DNA from: Actinokineospora enzanensis DSM 44649
Lineage (GTDB): Bacteria; Actinomycetota; Actinomycetes; Mycobacteriales; Pseudonocardiaceae
DNA length: 64,000 bases
Reading direction: 5' to 3'
NCBI RefSeq assembly: GCF_000374445.1
Contig: NZ_KB894410.1
Coordinates: 1 to 64,000 of the forward strand
The translations under genes were made by a program, and so were the position numbers. The notes beneath the pieces are model-generated. The model did no database searches. It worked only from the letters and a program-made list of their open reading frames with translations, and was not told the origin of the DNA. This document shows, piece after piece, positions 1 to 8,762 of the stretch (positions are counted from its first letter, which is position 1; each line of letters opens with the position of its first letter).

Positions 1-264
1 ATCCGGGACGGCGACGTCGTCATCCCGGATGGAGTCTCGCATGGCGCGGGCCAGGTGTTGCCGGACTCGGGGGAACCCGGCACCAAGCACCTCGGACTAG
101 GCGCTGTCCGGCAAGTCCGGCACGCGCTATCCGCGCCCGCGCGGCCTCCGGCCGCACGGGCGGAAAGCCCAAGTACAACCCGGTACGTGCGGCTTCCCGC
201 CCGCACGCCCAGAGACCACGCGGATCACGAATCCCGCGCACCAGACTTACCGGACAGCGCCTAG
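1..264 (+). CDS. 3' end of an unidentified gene, extended through a repeat element (partial)
   Basis: The window opens inside a plus-strand reading frame (frame 1). The first 33 codons have GC-rich third positions and read as ordinary protein ([12 protein letters not shown]...). The frame has no stop before the repeat at 98-263. It runs through the whole repeat and ends at TAG 262-264, which lies at the repeat's right edge. The last ~55 residues are therefore repeat-encoded and rich in Arg, Pro and Ala, unlike a conserved domain. The visible native part is too short to name. Frame 2 would instead stop at TAG 98-100, exactly at the repeat boundary, so frame choice matters; codon bias favours frame 1. 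Confidence is modest because the gene body lies outside the window. Confidence 0.4.
   Translation: MRDGDVVIPDGVSHGAGQVLPDSGEPGTKHLGLGAVRQVRHALSAPARPPAARAESPSTTRYVRLPARTPRDHADHESRAPDLPDSA
98..263. repeat. MITE-like element, copy 1 (166 bp)
   Basis: The element has 20-bp terminal inverted repeats. The left end is TAGGCGCTGTCCGGCAAGTC (98-117); the right end (244-263) is its reverse complement with one mismatch. Both ends sit in CTAG. A second inner inverted repeat (GCGGGCGGAAAGCC against GGCTTCCCGCCCGC) would let it fold into a long hairpin. Copy 2 is at 50095-50236. This copy carries about 24 bp more in its left half (a C/G-rich stretch near 137-161). It holds no transposase, so it would be non-autonomous. 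Confidence 0.8.
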
Positions 265-1217
265 ACGCGGCCTTCCAGCCGCCGCCTGCGGGCGACCTCC
301 GCCAACACGACCCCGGCCGCGACCGAGGCGTTCAACGACTCCACGCCAGCGGCCATCGGGATCGACACCGTGGCATCACAGCTCTCCCGGACCAGCCGGG
401 TGAGCCCCCGCCCCTCGGACCCGACCACCACGACCAACGGCCCGGTGGCCAGGTGCAGGTCGTCCAGCTCCATGGTGCCGTCGGCATCCAACCCGACGAT
501 CATCAGCCCCTGCTCGGCATAGGCCCGCAGCTGACGCGTCAGGTTGGTGGCGATGGCGACCGGCAACTTGGCGGCGGTGCCCGCGCTGGTCCGCCAAGCC
601 ACCGCGGTCATCCCGGCACTCCGCCGCTGCGGCAACAGAACCCCGTTGGCCCCGAACGCCGCCGCGGACCGAATGACAGCACCGAGATTGCGCGGATCCG
701 TCACACCATCGAGCGCCACCAACAAGGGTGCCTCGCCGGTGCCCGCGGCCGTTTCCAACAGCTCGTCCGGGTGCGCGTACTCGAACGGCGGCACCTGGAG
801 CCCCAAGCCCTGGTGCATGGCCCCCGCGGTCAACCGGTCGAGCTCCGGCCGGGAGACCTCCAGCACCGAGATGCCCCGGTCGGCCGCCATCCGCACCGCG
901 TCGGCGACCCGGTCGTCCGCTTCGATGCCCAGGGCGACGTACAGCGCCGTCGCCGGGATGCCCGCGCGCAGGCACTCCACGACCGGGTTGCGGCCCGCGA
1001 CGAGCTCGTTGCCCGCCTTGTCCGAGGTCTTGGCCGCGGCGCGCCTGGCGATCGCGTTGGCCTGGCGGTGCGCCTTGTGGCCGGGGCGGTCCTCGGCCTT
1101 GGGGGTGGGGCCCTTGCCCTGCAACGCCTTGCGCCGCTGGCCGCCGGAGCCGACCACGGCGCCCTTCTTGGTGCCCGGTTTGCGCATCGCGCCCTGGCGC
1201 CGGGAGTTCCCTGCCAC
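261..1217 (-). CDS. rlmB: SpoU-family 23S rRNA (guanosine-2'-O-)-methyltransferase, RlmB-like
   Basis: This is a predicted S-adenosylmethionine-dependent 2'-O-methyltransferase of 23S rRNA with the SpoU/TrmH trefoil-knot fold. At 318 aa it has a basic, low-complexity N-terminal extension of about 70 residues, then a substrate-binding domain beginning around [10 protein letters not shown]. The catalytic domain shows the three SpoU motifs: [25 protein letters not shown] and SLNASVAAG. It starts with GTG one base after the cysS stop, so the two are almost certainly co-transcribed; the cysS-rlmB pairing is the usual actinobacterial order. Its TAG stop overlaps the outer end of the repeat at 98-263. 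The family is secure; the exact methylated base is inferred from RlmB homologues. Confidence 0.9.
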   Translation of the reverse strand: MAGNSRRQGAMRKPGTKKGAVVGSGGQRRKALQGKGPTPKAEDRPGHKAHRQANAIARRAAAKTSDKAGNELVAGRNPVVECLRAGIPATALYVALGIEADDRVADAVRMAADRGISVLEVSRPELDRLTAGAMHQGLGLQVPPFEYAHPDELLETAAGTGEAPLLVALDGVTDPRNLGAVIRSAAAFGANGVLLPQRRSAGMTAVAWRTSAGTAAKLPVAIATNLTRQLRAYAEQGLMIVGLDADGTMELDDLHLATGPLVVVVGSEGRGLTRLVRESCDATVSIPMAAGVESLNASVAAGVVLAEVARRRRLEGRV

Positions 1218-1218
1218 G

Positions 1219-2610
1219 TCAGCTGTCCTTCAATGTCCATAGTGGACCGTCGGGGGTGTCCTCGACGGCGATGCCCGCGCTCAGCAGGCGGTCGCGCAGT
1301 GCGTCCGCCATGGCGAAGTCGCGGGCGGCGCGGGCGCGCTGGCGTTCCTCCAGCATGGTGCCCACGAGGGCGTCCAGCGCCTGGTGCAGACCCGCTTCCG
1401 CGCCGGAGCCCGCGGCCCAGTCCGGGGACAGCGGGTCGAGACCGAACACGCCGGTCATCGCGCGCACGGTGGCGGCCGCCTCCCGGGCGCCCGTCTCGTC
1501 GCCCGCGTCCAGGGCGCCGTTGCCGATCCGCACCGAGTTGTGCACCACGGCCATCGCGCCCGGGGTGGACAGGTCGTCGTCCAAGGCCGCGACGAACTCC
1601 GGCGCTGGCGCGCTGGCCGCCACCGTGCCGGTGCGCTGCACGACCTTCTGTAGGAAGTTCTCGATGCGCTGGTAGGCACGCACCGACTCCTGCAGCGCGG
1701 CCTCCGAGTACTCGATCACCGATCGGTAGTGCGGCACGGCCAGGTAGTAGCGCAGCTCCTGGGCACGCACCCGGTTCAGCATCTCCGGGATCGACACCGT
1801 GTTGCCCAACGACTTCGACATCTTCTCGCCGCTGAGCGTCACCCACGCGTTGTGCATCCAGTACCGGGCGAACCCGTCCCCGGCCGCGCGCGACTGGGCC
1901 TGCTCGTTCTCGTGGTGCGGGAACAGCAGGTCGATGCCGCCACCGTGGATGTCGAACTCCGGCCCCAGGTAGGTGTAGGCCATCGCCGAGCACTCCAGGT
2001 GCCAGCCCGGCCTGCCCGGACCCCACGGCGTCGGCCAGGACGGTTCACCCTCGCGGGCGGACTTCCACAGCGTGAAGTCGCGCGGGTCGCGCTTGCCCCG
2101 GCCCGCCGACTCGCCCTGCTGCACCTCGTCCGGCTTGGCGCCGGACAGCTCGCCGTAGGCCGGGAACGACGACACCGAGAAATACACGTCACCGCCCTCG
2201 GCGTAGGCGTGCCCGGCGTCGATGAGCCGCTGCATCATCTCCACCATCTGGGTGACGTGCCCGGTGGCCCGTGGCCCCGCGGACGGCGGTAGGCAGCCCA
2301 GCGCGGCATAGGCCTCGTCGAAGGCCCGCTCGTGCGTGGCCGCCCACTCCCACCACGGCCTGCCCGCCTCGGCGGCCTTGGCCAGGATCTTGTCGTCGAT
2401 GTCCGTGACATTGCGGATCAGCCGCACGTCCGCGCCGCCGTGCGCCAGCCAGCGGCGCAGCACGTCGAAGTTCAGCCCGCTGCGCACGTGCCCGATGTGC
2501 GGGACGCCCTGCACCGTCGCGCCGCAGAGGTAGATCGAGACCTGGCCGGGGACGCGCGGGGCGAACTCGCGCAAGGTGCGGCTCGCGCTGTCGTGGATGT
2601 GCAGGGACAC
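1219..2610 (-). CDS. cysS: Cysteinyl-tRNA synthetase
   Basis: This class I aminoacyl-tRNA synthetase charges tRNA-Cys. At 463 aa it has the usual length. The HIGH signature is present as PHIGH near residue 38, and the KMSKS loop as GEKMSKS near residue 263. The expected zinc-site residues are visible: C in [11 protein letters not shown] in WHLECS, and the H/E of FPHHENE. The reading frame stays open to 2700, but the start was set at GTG 2610 ([10 protein letters not shown]) because CAGGAG lies just upstream at good spacing and family proteins begin here. It is followed one base later by rlmB. A HAD hydrolase and a PPOX protein separate it from ispF, to which it is adjacent in mycobacteria. 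Confidence 0.95.
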   Translation of the reverse strand: MSLHIHDSASRTLREFAPRVPGQVSIYLCGATVQGVPHIGHVRSGLNFDVLRRWLAHGGADVRLIRNVTDIDDKILAKAAEAGRPWWEWAATHERAFDEAYAALGCLPPSAGPRATGHVTQMVEMMQRLIDAGHAYAEGGDVYFSVSSFPAYGELSGAKPDEVQQGESAGRGKRDPRDFTLWKSAREGEPSWPTPWGPGRPGWHLECSAMAYTYLGPEFDIHGGGIDLLFPHHENEQAQSRAAGDGFARYWMHNAWVTLSGEKMSKSLGNTVSIPEMLNRVRAQELRYYLAVPHYRSVIEYSEAALQESVRAYQRIENFLQKVVQRTGTVAASAPAPEFVAALDDDLSTPGAMAVVHNSVRIGNGALDAGDETGAREAAATVRAMTGVFGLDPLSPDWAAGSGAEAGLHQALDALVGTMLEERQRARAARDFAMADALRDRLLSAGIAVEDTPDGPLWTLKDS

Positions 2611-2722
2611 GGCTATCTCCTGGTGGGAGCAAGCGTTTACGGGAGAATGGTACGGGCCACGATGTCCGTCACCGGTGCCCGGTTGGCTGCCGGTCGGCAA
2701 CCCGGGGTGCCCGACCTGGCGG

Positions 2723-3427
2723 TTACTCCGCGATCCCGTGGGTGCGCAACGCGTCGAGCAGCGCGTCGGGACGGTTCGCGGTCGCCTGCGGCTCCACCCG
2801 CTCGAATCGACAGCCGACCTGCGCGGCTGCGCCGTCGATGGCCGCGCTGTCGCCGATCATCAGCGTCTCGCCGGGGGCGCGGTCGATACGCGCGCAGGCC
2901 AGGGCGAACAGCTCGGGCGCGGGCTTCATCAGGCCCTCGGCGTAGGAGAGCACGTACGCGTCCACCAGGTCGGCCAGGCCGCGGTGGGCGAAGGTGTCGC
3001 GGATGTCCCACGGGATGTTGCTGACCACGGCCACCGGGACGCCCCGGGCGCGCAGCAGCCGCAGCGCGGCCTCGGCGTCCGGGTAGGGGCGCCAGGCGGC
3101 TGGCGTGAGCATGACGTCGTAGAGCCGGGCGGCCATGCCCTCGGCCAGCCGGTGCGCCGGGTCGGCCAGCAGGTGCAGGTAGGCGTCGCGGTGCGCGGCC
3201 AGGTCCAGGTCGCGGCGGTGCCAGTGCTCGTGCAGGCCGGTGGGCAGGCCCGTGGGCACCTTCTCGCCGACGGTGTTCAGGCTGGTGATCAGCTCGATGT
3301 AACGGTCGGTGCCGACCGGGGTGCCGTCCATGTGGTGCAGGCCGTCGACGGACTCGACACCCGGTTCCAGACGGAACAGGGTGCCGGAGAAGTCCAGCAG
3401 GACGCCGCGGATGGCCACGGCGTCCAT
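2723..3427 (-). CDS. HAD-superfamily hydrolase (subfamily IA type)
   Basis: This is a cytosolic haloacid-dehalogenase-fold protein of 234 aa, probably a small-molecule phosphatase; the substrate is unknown. Motif I is LLDFSGTLF near residue 10, motif [10 protein letters not shown], motif III the Lys of MKPAPELF, and motif [14 protein letters not shown]. The second acidic residue of motif I (DxDGT), normally the general acid/base of HAD phosphatases, is Ser here (DFSGT), so the catalytic mechanism may differ or activity may be low. An alpha-helical cap lies between motifs I and II. It lies between cysS and the PPOX gene on the same strand, with short gaps that suggest co-transcription. The superfamily is certain; the activity is not. 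Confidence 0.85.
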   Translation of the reverse strand: MDAVAIRGVLLDFSGTLFRLEPGVESVDGLHHMDGTPVGTDRYIELITSLNTVGEKVPTGLPTGLHEHWHRRDLDLAAHRDAYLHLLADPAHRLAEGMAARLYDVMLTPAAWRPYPDAEAALRLLRARGVPVAVVSNIPWDIRDTFAHRGLADLVDAYVLSYAEGLMKPAPELFALACARIDRAPGETLMIGDSAAIDGAAAQVGCRFERVEPQATANRPDALLDALRTHGIAE

Positions 3428-3455
3428 GCTAGAGATACGTCACATGCGCTCGCTG

Positions 3456-3851
3456 TCAGGTGGCGCGGCCGGTGATGCGCTCCGGGGTGATCCGCACCAC
3501 CACGCGCACCGCGTCCGGGGCGTCGTTGGTGTACGGGCCGCCGGTGTATTTCTGCGAGAGCTCGTCGATCAGCTCGCGGCCGCCCTCCTCGCTGAGCCGG
3601 GCGTCGCCGCGGACCTCGACGTAGCGGTACGGGTTGGTGCGGTCGTAGATGGTGACGCTGACCCGCGGGTCCCGGCTGAGGTTCTTCTCCTTCTGCCTGC
3701 CCCGGGTAGTGGACAGCAGCAGGTCGCCGCCGTCGACCTTGACCCACAGCACCGAGGTCTGCGGGCTGCCGTCGGGGTTGAGGGTGGCCAGGGTGGCGTA
3801 GTTGTCGCCGTCGATGAGCGCGCGTGCCGCGTCGGAAAGTGTGGATGCCAT
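3456..3851 (-). CDS. PPOX-class F420- or flavin-dependent oxidoreductase
   Basis: A 131-aa split-barrel protein of the pyridoxamine-5'-phosphate-oxidase-like family. The core is typical of actinobacterial F420-binding FDOR-B enzymes such as Rv1155: an N-terminal helix, then NYATLATLNPDGSPQTSVLW, LLLSTTRGRQKEKNL, DPRVSVTIYD and YRYVEVRGDARL. These enzymes reduce or oxidise small substrates with F420H2; no substrate can be deduced here. The K-N-L-x-R-D-P segment fits a phosphate-binding site for the cofactor. It is on the minus strand between ispF and the HAD gene. The alternatives are an FMN- or haem-binding member of the same fold. Confidence 0.85.
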   Translation of the reverse strand: MASTLSDAARALIDGDNYATLATLNPDGSPQTSVLWVKVDGGDLLLSTTRGRQKEKNLSRDPRVSVTIYDRTNPYRYVEVRGDARLSEEGGRELIDELSQKYTGGPYTNDAPDAVRVVVRITPERITGRAT

Positions 3852-3921
3852 GGTCCGAACTTACGACCACGCGCACCCGGTCGCCGGTGATCCCGACCGG
3901 CGGAAACGCCGGGTCAGCAGC

Positions 3922-4386
3922 TCAGCCGGACAACAGCAGCACGGTCGCCACGGCGGCGATGCCCTCGCCGCGGCCGGTGAGGCCGAGGCCGTCGGTGGTG
4001 GTGCCGGACACCGACACCGGCCCGCCGACCGCCGCGGACAGCGCCTCCTGCGCCTCCGCCCGCCGCTTGCCGATCTTGGGCCGGTTGCCGATCACCTGCA
4101 CCGCGGCGTTGCCCACCCGCAGCCCGAGCGCCTCGACCCGGACCCGCACCTCGCCCAGCAGGGTGACACCGGAGGCGCCCGCCCAGCGCGGGTCGCCGGT
4201 GCCGAACACCGCGCCGAGGTCGCCGAGCCCGGCCGCGGACAGCAGCGCGTCGCACAATGCGTGCGCGGCCACGTCCCCGTCCGAGTCACCTGTGCAGCCT
4301 GCCTCGCCCGGCCAGTGCAGCCCGGCGATCCAACACGGTCGGGTTAGGTCGATCGGGTGAACATCCGTGCCGATCCCGACCCTCAC
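3922..4386 (-). CDS. ispF: 2-C-methyl-D-erythritol 2,4-cyclodiphosphate synthase
   Basis: IspF carries out the fifth step of the MEP isoprenoid pathway, cyclising CDP-methylerythritol 2-phosphate with loss of CMP. The protein is 154 aa, the family norm. The zinc ligands D8 and H10 are in GTDVHPI and the third His is in [10 protein letters not shown] near residue 42. The C-terminal substrate loop is [15 protein letters not shown]. Its ATG overlaps the ispD stop by 4 nt, so the two consecutive-pathway enzymes are translationally coupled. Confidence 0.95.
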   Translation of the reverse strand: MRVGIGTDVHPIDLTRPCWIAGLHWPGEAGCTGDSDGDVAAHALCDALLSAAGLGDLGAVFGTGDPRWAGASGVTLLGEVRVRVEALGLRVGNAAVQVIGNRPKIGKRRAEAQEALSAAVGGPVSVSGTTTDGLGLTGRGEGIAAVATVLLLSG

Positions 4387-5129
4387 GCAAGCTCCTCGGC
4401 GGCCAGCACGGATTCGGCAATGGCCAGGTCAAAGGGGGTTGTGACTTTCATCGCATAGGGATGGCCGGGCACCGTGGCCACCGGCACGCCGATCTTCTCC
4501 ACCAGCCCGGCGTCATCCGTGGCGGAATCGCCCGCCTCGGCATACGCCCTGGTCAGCGTGGCCACGTCGAAGCCCTGGGGGGTCTGCACGACGCGCAGCG
4601 CGGCCCGGTCGGGGGTGGTCAGCACGGTGCCGGCGAAGTCGACCTGCTTGACCGTGTCGGCCATCGGCAGGACCGGGATCACCGCGGGCGCGCCCGCCTC
4701 GACGGCGTCCACGACGGCGTTGATGACCGCCGCCGGGGTGAACGCGCGGGCGGCGTCGTGCACCAGCACGACCCGGGCGTCCGGCGCCACGACCAGCGCG
4801 TGCGCCAGCGCGCGGCGGACGGAGTCGGTGCGGTCGGCCCCACCTGGCACGACCTCGGCGGCCAGGCCCGCCTCGGCGAGTAGGGCCGCGGTCGCCGCCA
4901 CCTCGGCGGGTGGGGCGGCAACCACGACATGCCGCACGCGGCCCGCGTCGAGCAGGCCGCGCACGGCATGGGTGAGCAGAGCGGTCCCACGCACCGGGAC
5001 CAACGCTTTGGGCACACCGAACCCGAGCCGGGTACCGCGGCCCGCCGCGGGCACGAGCGCCACGGCGGTCGCCGGGTGCCCGACGGGCGAGCCGGTCGGC
5101 TGGGTCGGGGGTGTCCCAGGGGGTGTCAT
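4383..5129 (-). CDS. ispD: 2-C-methyl-D-erythritol 4-phosphate cytidylyltransferase
   Basis: IspD transfers CMP from CTP to methylerythritol 4-phosphate in the MEP pathway. The protein is 248 aa. The nucleotide-binding signature [11 protein letters not shown] follows a Pro/Thr-rich leader of about 25 residues, and [10 protein letters not shown] holds the conserved metal/substrate region. The next Met downstream is well inside the fold, so the leader may be genuine, though the true start could be a little further in. It lies between carD and ispF, as in mycobacteria, and overlaps ispF by 4 nt. Confidence 0.95.
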   Translation of the reverse strand: MTPPGTPPTQPTGSPVGHPATAVALVPAAGRGTRLGFGVPKALVPVRGTALLTHAVRGLLDAGRVRHVVVAAPPAEVAATAALLAEAGLAAEVVPGGADRTDSVRRALAHALVVAPDARVVLVHDAARAFTPAAVINAVVDAVEAGAPAVIPVLPMADTVKQVDFAGTVLTTPDRAALRVVQTPQGFDVATLTRAYAEAGDSATDDAGLVEKIGVPVATVPGHPYAMKVTTPFDLAIAESVLAAEELA

Positions 5130-5181
5130 GCAGGTCTCAATCGGGCCGGATCCGCCGGGCGGCCCGGTCGGGACGTGCGGG

Positions 5182-5673
5182 TCAGACGGTTGCGGTGGCC
5201 AGGACCTCGTCGAGCAGGACCTCGGCCTTGTCCTCGTCGGTGCCCTCGGCCAGCGCGAGCTCGCTGACCAGTATCTGCCGCGCCTTGGCCAGCATCCGCT
5301 TCTCGCCAGCGGACAGGCCGCGATCCTTCTCCCGCCGCCAGAGGTCTCGCACCACCTCGGCCACCTTGTTCACATCGCCGGAGGCGAGCTTCTCCAGGTT
5401 GGCCTTGTACCGACGCGACCAGTTCGTCGGCTCCTCGGTGTGCGGCGCGCGCAGCACGTCGAAGACGCGGTTGAGGCCCTCCTGGCCCACGACGTCCCGC
5501 ACACCGACGATCTCGGCGTTGTCTGCGGGGACGCGAACCGTGAGGTCACCCTGTGCGACCTTGAGGACGAGGTACTTCTTCTCCTCGCCCTTGATCACGC
5601 GGGTCTCGATCGCTTCGATGAGTGCGGCACCGTGGTGCGGGTAGACGACGGTCTCTCCGACCTTGAAAACCAT
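5182..5673 (-). CDS. carD: CarD family RNA polymerase-binding transcription regulator
   Basis: CarD binds the RNA polymerase beta subunit and stabilises open complexes, notably at rRNA promoters; it is essential in mycobacteria. The protein is 163 aa. The N-terminal RNAP-interaction domain begins [19 protein letters not shown], and the C-terminal helical DNA-binding domain contains [14 protein letters not shown] and the [12 protein letters not shown] segment. The sequence matches the mycobacterial type along its whole length. It heads the carD-ispD-ispF series and is divergent from lpqE. Confidence 0.96.
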   Translation of the reverse strand: MVFKVGETVVYPHHGAALIEAIETRVIKGEEKKYLVLKVAQGDLTVRVPADNAEIVGVRDVVGQEGLNRVFDVLRAPHTEEPTNWSRRYKANLEKLASGDVNKVAEVVRDLWRREKDRGLSAGEKRMLAKARQILVSELALAEGTDEDKAEVLLDEVLATATV

Positions 5674-5977
5674 GTGTCCTCTGCCCCTTTCGCTGTCCCC
5701 ATCTTAACACGGGTCGCACGGTCCAGGAGATGGACCCGCGACCGTCTGCGCAGGTCAAGGGCCACATCAGGGAACACCGGGGGGTTGACAAGAGCTGTTT
5801 GTGCGTACTCAGCGGGCTGTCACCTCCCGGTTCGCCGGAAGTCGATCTACTCCACTGTGGACGTGATTGTGCCGACACCCCTCGGGTGATTGTGCGACCA
5901 CGCGCGGGCTCGATCTCTTGCCCCGGCTAGGCTTCCTGCCGGTAGGTGGAATGTCCGCTAGCGACGCAGGAGCCCCC
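5674..5977. promoter_or_regulatory. Divergent carD / lpqE intergenic region
   Basis: These 304 bp separate the divergent carD and lpqE starts and must hold both promoters. No convincing -35/-10 pair can be read by eye. One copy of the palindrome TCCACTGTGGA lies at 5851-5861. No open reading frame here looks coding. Confidence 0.5.
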
Positions 5978-6703
5978 GTGAGCCGTGCACAGCAGAACAC
6001 GACCGGTCGGCTGCGCCTTGCCCCGGCGATGCTGGGCCTCGGTCTCGCAGCCCTCCTCGGTGCCGCCGGGTGCGGCTCCGGGCAGATCACCCAGACCGAT
6101 TCCCAGTTGCCCGCCGTGAACGGCGCGAAGGCCGAGGCGGGCAAGGTCGCGGTGCGCGACGCCATGCTCGCGTTCCCGACCGACGGCCACTACGCCAAGG
6201 GCGCGGACGCGCCGCTGGTGCTCACCCTGGTCAACATCGGCGGGACCGCCGACCGGCTGGTCGAGGTCACCAGCCCGGTGGCGGGCGCGGTCGAGGTCGT
6301 CGGCGACACCAACCTGCCGGGCGGCTTCGCCATCCAGGTCGGCGAGCCGGGCAAGCAGGCCGAGGGCACCTCGGTCGCGGCCACCACGCCCACCCCGACC
6401 ACGACCACCGCCACACCGACGACCACCACCGGGTCCGCGACGACCACGACCGGTAAGCCGTCCGGCGCGACCACCACCACCGGTAGCTCCTCGGTGCCGC
6501 CGACCAGCAGCACCCCGGCGGAGACCACCACCAGGAAGCTCGACCTGGGCAAGGCCGAGATCGTCCTGAAGGACCTGGGCGTGGTGCTGTACCCGGGCCG
6601 TAACGTGCCGGTCACCTTCATCTTCGAGAAGGCCGGGCAGATCACCGTGAACCTGCCGATCGCCGCCCCGAACGGGCCGCGCGCCGAGGCCGCCGAGCAC
6701 TGA
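5978..6703 (+). CDS. lpqE: LpqE-like exported lipoprotein
   Basis: This is a predicted surface lipoprotein, about 241 aa. The start is GTG 5978 because AGGAG sits 5 nt upstream; in-frame codons further upstream (ATG 5951) lack this. A hydrophobic signal peptide ends in a lipobox (GAAGC). The mature part has a PCu(A)C-like beta fold (ADAPLVLTLVNIGGTADRL ... GKAEIVLKDLGVVLYPGR), interrupted by about 60 residues of Thr/Pro/Ser low complexity. I do not see the His/Met copper motif of classical PCu(A)C chaperones. The name rests on position: lpqE sits between carD and radA in mycobacteria, as here. Its function is unknown. Confidence 0.8.
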   Translation: MSRAQQNTTGRLRLAPAMLGLGLAALLGAAGCGSGQITQTDSQLPAVNGAKAEAGKVAVRDAMLAFPTDGHYAKGADAPLVLTLVNIGGTADRLVEVTSPVAGAVEVVGDTNLPGGFAIQVGEPGKQAEGTSVAATTPTPTTTTATPTTTTGSATTTTGKPSGATTTTGSSSVPPTSSTPAETTTRKLDLGKAEIVLKDLGVVLYPGRNVPVTFIFEKAGQITVNLPIAAPNGPRAEAAEH

Positions 6704-6768
6704 GCCTGAGCGCCGGGCCGTTCGTGGGTGATCTCCGCGCTGTCGGGGAGCACCCGTAGCGTGGCCGC

Positions 6769-8151
6769 GTGGTGACGAAGACGACCAAGCCGAGCCCGGC
6801 CAAGTCCGGCTACCGCTGTGCCGAGTGCGGGCACACGGTGGCCAAGTGGTTCGGCCGCTGCCCGGAGTGCCAGGCCTGGGGGAGCCTGGAGGAGGTCGGC
6901 GTGCCCCGGGTGCGGATCGCGGCGGGCGCGCCCAGCTCACCCGCGCGGCCGATTGCCGAGGTCGACGTGGAGTCGGCGAAGGCGCGTACGACCGGTGTGT
7001 CCGAGCTGGACCGGGTGCTCGGTGGCGGATTGGTACCCGGCGCGGTGGTGCTGCTCGCGGGCGAGCCCGGAGTCGGCAAGTCGACATTGTTGCTGGAGGT
7101 CGCCTACCAGTGGGCGGCCCTGGAGGGCGACAACGGGCCGACCCTCTACGTCACCGGCGAGGAGTCCGCCGGGCAGGTGCGGCTGCGTGCCGAGCGCACC
7201 GGCAACGTGCACAAGTCGATGTTCCTGGCCGCCGAGAGCGACGTGGCCGCGATCCTCGGGCACGTGGACGCGGTGAACCCGGGTCTGCTGGTGGTCGACT
7301 CCGTGCAGACCATGTCCTCGCCCGCGGTCGACAGCGCGCCCGGCGGCGTCACCCAGGTGCGCGCGGTCACCGCCGCGCTGGTGGCGCTGGCCAAGGAGCG
7401 CGGCCTGCCGGTGCTGCTGGTGGGACATGTCACCAAGGAGGGCTCGATCGCGGGCCCGCGCGTGCTGGAGCACCTCGTCGACGTCGTGCTGCACTTCGAG
7501 GGCGACCGGCACTCGGCGCTGCGGCTGCTGCGCGGGGTGAAGAACCGGTTCGGCCCGGCCGACGAGATCGGCTGCTTCGAGCTGGTCGACCGGGGCATCG
7601 TGGGCGTGCCGGACCCGTCCGGGCTGTTCCTGAACCGCCGCGACACCGGCGTGGCGGGCACCGCGGTCACCGTGGCGGTGGAGGGCAAGCGGCCGTTGCT
7701 CGGCGAGGTGCAGGCCCTGGTGGCCCGCTCGCACCTGGGCACGCCCCGGCGCGCGGTCTCCGGTCTGGACTCGGCCAGGGTGGCGATGGTCCTGGCCGTG
7801 CTGGAACGCCGCGGCGGCGTGCGACTGGGCGACGCGGACGTGTTCACCGCCACCGTGGGCGGCATGAAGATCCCCGAGCCCGCCGCCGACCTGGCGGTCG
7901 CCCTGTCGGTGGCCACGGCCGCGCGGGACGTGGCGCTGCCGCCGGACCTGGTCGTCCTCGGCGAGGTCGGCCTGGCGGGCGAGGTGCGCCGGGTCTCCGG
8001 GGTACGCGCTCGCCTCACCGAGGCGGTCCGGCTGGGCTTCACCAAGGCCCTGGTCCCACCGGACCCGGGCGACCTGCCCGACGGCATCGAGGTCCGTTCG
8101 GTCAGCGACCTCGCCTCCGCCATGCACAATCTTCAGGTCCTGCGCGCCTAA
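6769..8151 (+). CDS. radA: DNA repair protein RadA
   Basis: RadA is a RecA-like ATPase that promotes branch migration in recombination. The protein is 460 aa. It has an N-terminal four-Cys zinc finger (YRCAECGHTVAKWFGRCPEC), Walker A GEPGVGKST near residue 98, the RadA-specific GVKNRFGPADEIG near residue 257, and a C-terminal Lon-like domain. In mycobacteria disA follows radA; here radA instead converges with an XpaC-like gene, the two stop codons overlapping by 4 nt (radA TAA 8149-8151). No terminator hairpin is visible at the junction. Confidence 0.96.
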   Translation: MVTKTTKPSPAKSGYRCAECGHTVAKWFGRCPECQAWGSLEEVGVPRVRIAAGAPSSPARPIAEVDVESAKARTTGVSELDRVLGGGLVPGAVVLLAGEPGVGKSTLLLEVAYQWAALEGDNGPTLYVTGEESAGQVRLRAERTGNVHKSMFLAAESDVAAILGHVDAVNPGLLVVDSVQTMSSPAVDSAPGGVTQVRAVTAALVALAKERGLPVLLVGHVTKEGSIAGPRVLEHLVDVVLHFEGDRHSALRLLRGVKNRFGPADEIGCFELVDRGIVGVPDPSGLFLNRRDTGVAGTAVTVAVEGKRPLLGEVQALVARSHLGTPRRAVSGLDSARVAMVLAVLERRGGVRLGDADVFTATVGGMKIPEPAADLAVALSVATAARDVALPPDLVVLGEVGLAGEVRRVSGVRARLTEAVRLGFTKALVPPDPGDLPDGIEVRSVSDLASAMHNLQVLRA

Positions 8152-8762
8152 CTCTCGTCGGCTCGGTCGCGTAGGTATCGGGTGTGGTCTGACTGTTTGC
8201 GGAGGTCGTCGGCGAAGAAGCGGCCGGAGACCGTTTCCGCGTCCTTCGTCAGGAGTTCCAGCTGGGTCAGCAGCTCCTCGGCCGCCGTGGGGGTGCCCGA
8301 GTTGACCTTCTTGGCCACCGACAGCCACCACGGCAGGTTCAGGTAGGTCTCCACCGCCAGCGGCACGTCCACCCGTACCAGGCGGGTCGTGCCGTGCAGC
8401 GCCTCCGGGTCGGCGGCCAGCTCGTCCGGGCGGGTCAGCAGGGAGTCGAGCACCTCGACGATCCGCTCCAGCCGGGGCAGCGCGCCCTCGGGCATGCGGC
8501 TGGCCGCCGTGCGGACCTTGTCCAGCAGGGCCGTCATGTCCGCGCGCAGTCGCGACGCGGCGTCGGCCGGGTCGACCGTCAGGTGCACCTTCTCCGGCGG
8601 GGCGGCGAGCGCGCCCACCAGGTAGAGCCCGACCACCACGACCGGCCACAGCCCGCCGCCGATGCCCAGGGCGTGCAGGCCGATCCCGAGTAGGCCGCCG
8701 ACACAGCCGACCAGGTTCTTGGTCGACCCCAGGTACCCGACGACCCGCCTACTGGTAGCCAC
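8148..8762 (-). CDS. XpaC-like membrane-associated protein
   Basis: A 204-aa protein with two closely spaced hydrophobic segments near the N-terminus (LVGCVGGLLGIGLHALGIGG and WPVVVVGLYLVGALAA) followed by a helical cytoplasmic part. The tail contains VDVPLAVETYLNLPWWL, which resembles the YLP-type segment of the XpaC (5-bromo-4-chloroindolyl phosphate hydrolysis) family. XpaC and TelA genes are commonly adjacent, and a TelA gene lies two genes upstream. Its start overlaps the end of the VWA gene by 14 nt, so it is the last gene of a four-gene operon. The family assignment is by pattern and context only. Confidence 0.6.
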   Translation of the reverse strand: MATSRRVVGYLGSTKNLVGCVGGLLGIGLHALGIGGGLWPVVVVGLYLVGALAAPPEKVHLTVDPADAASRLRADMTALLDKVRTAASRMPEGALPRLERIVEVLDSLLTRPDELAADPEALHGTTRLVRVDVPLAVETYLNLPWWLSVAKKVNSGTPTAAEELLTQLELLTKDAETVSGRFFADDLRKQSDHTRYLRDRADES

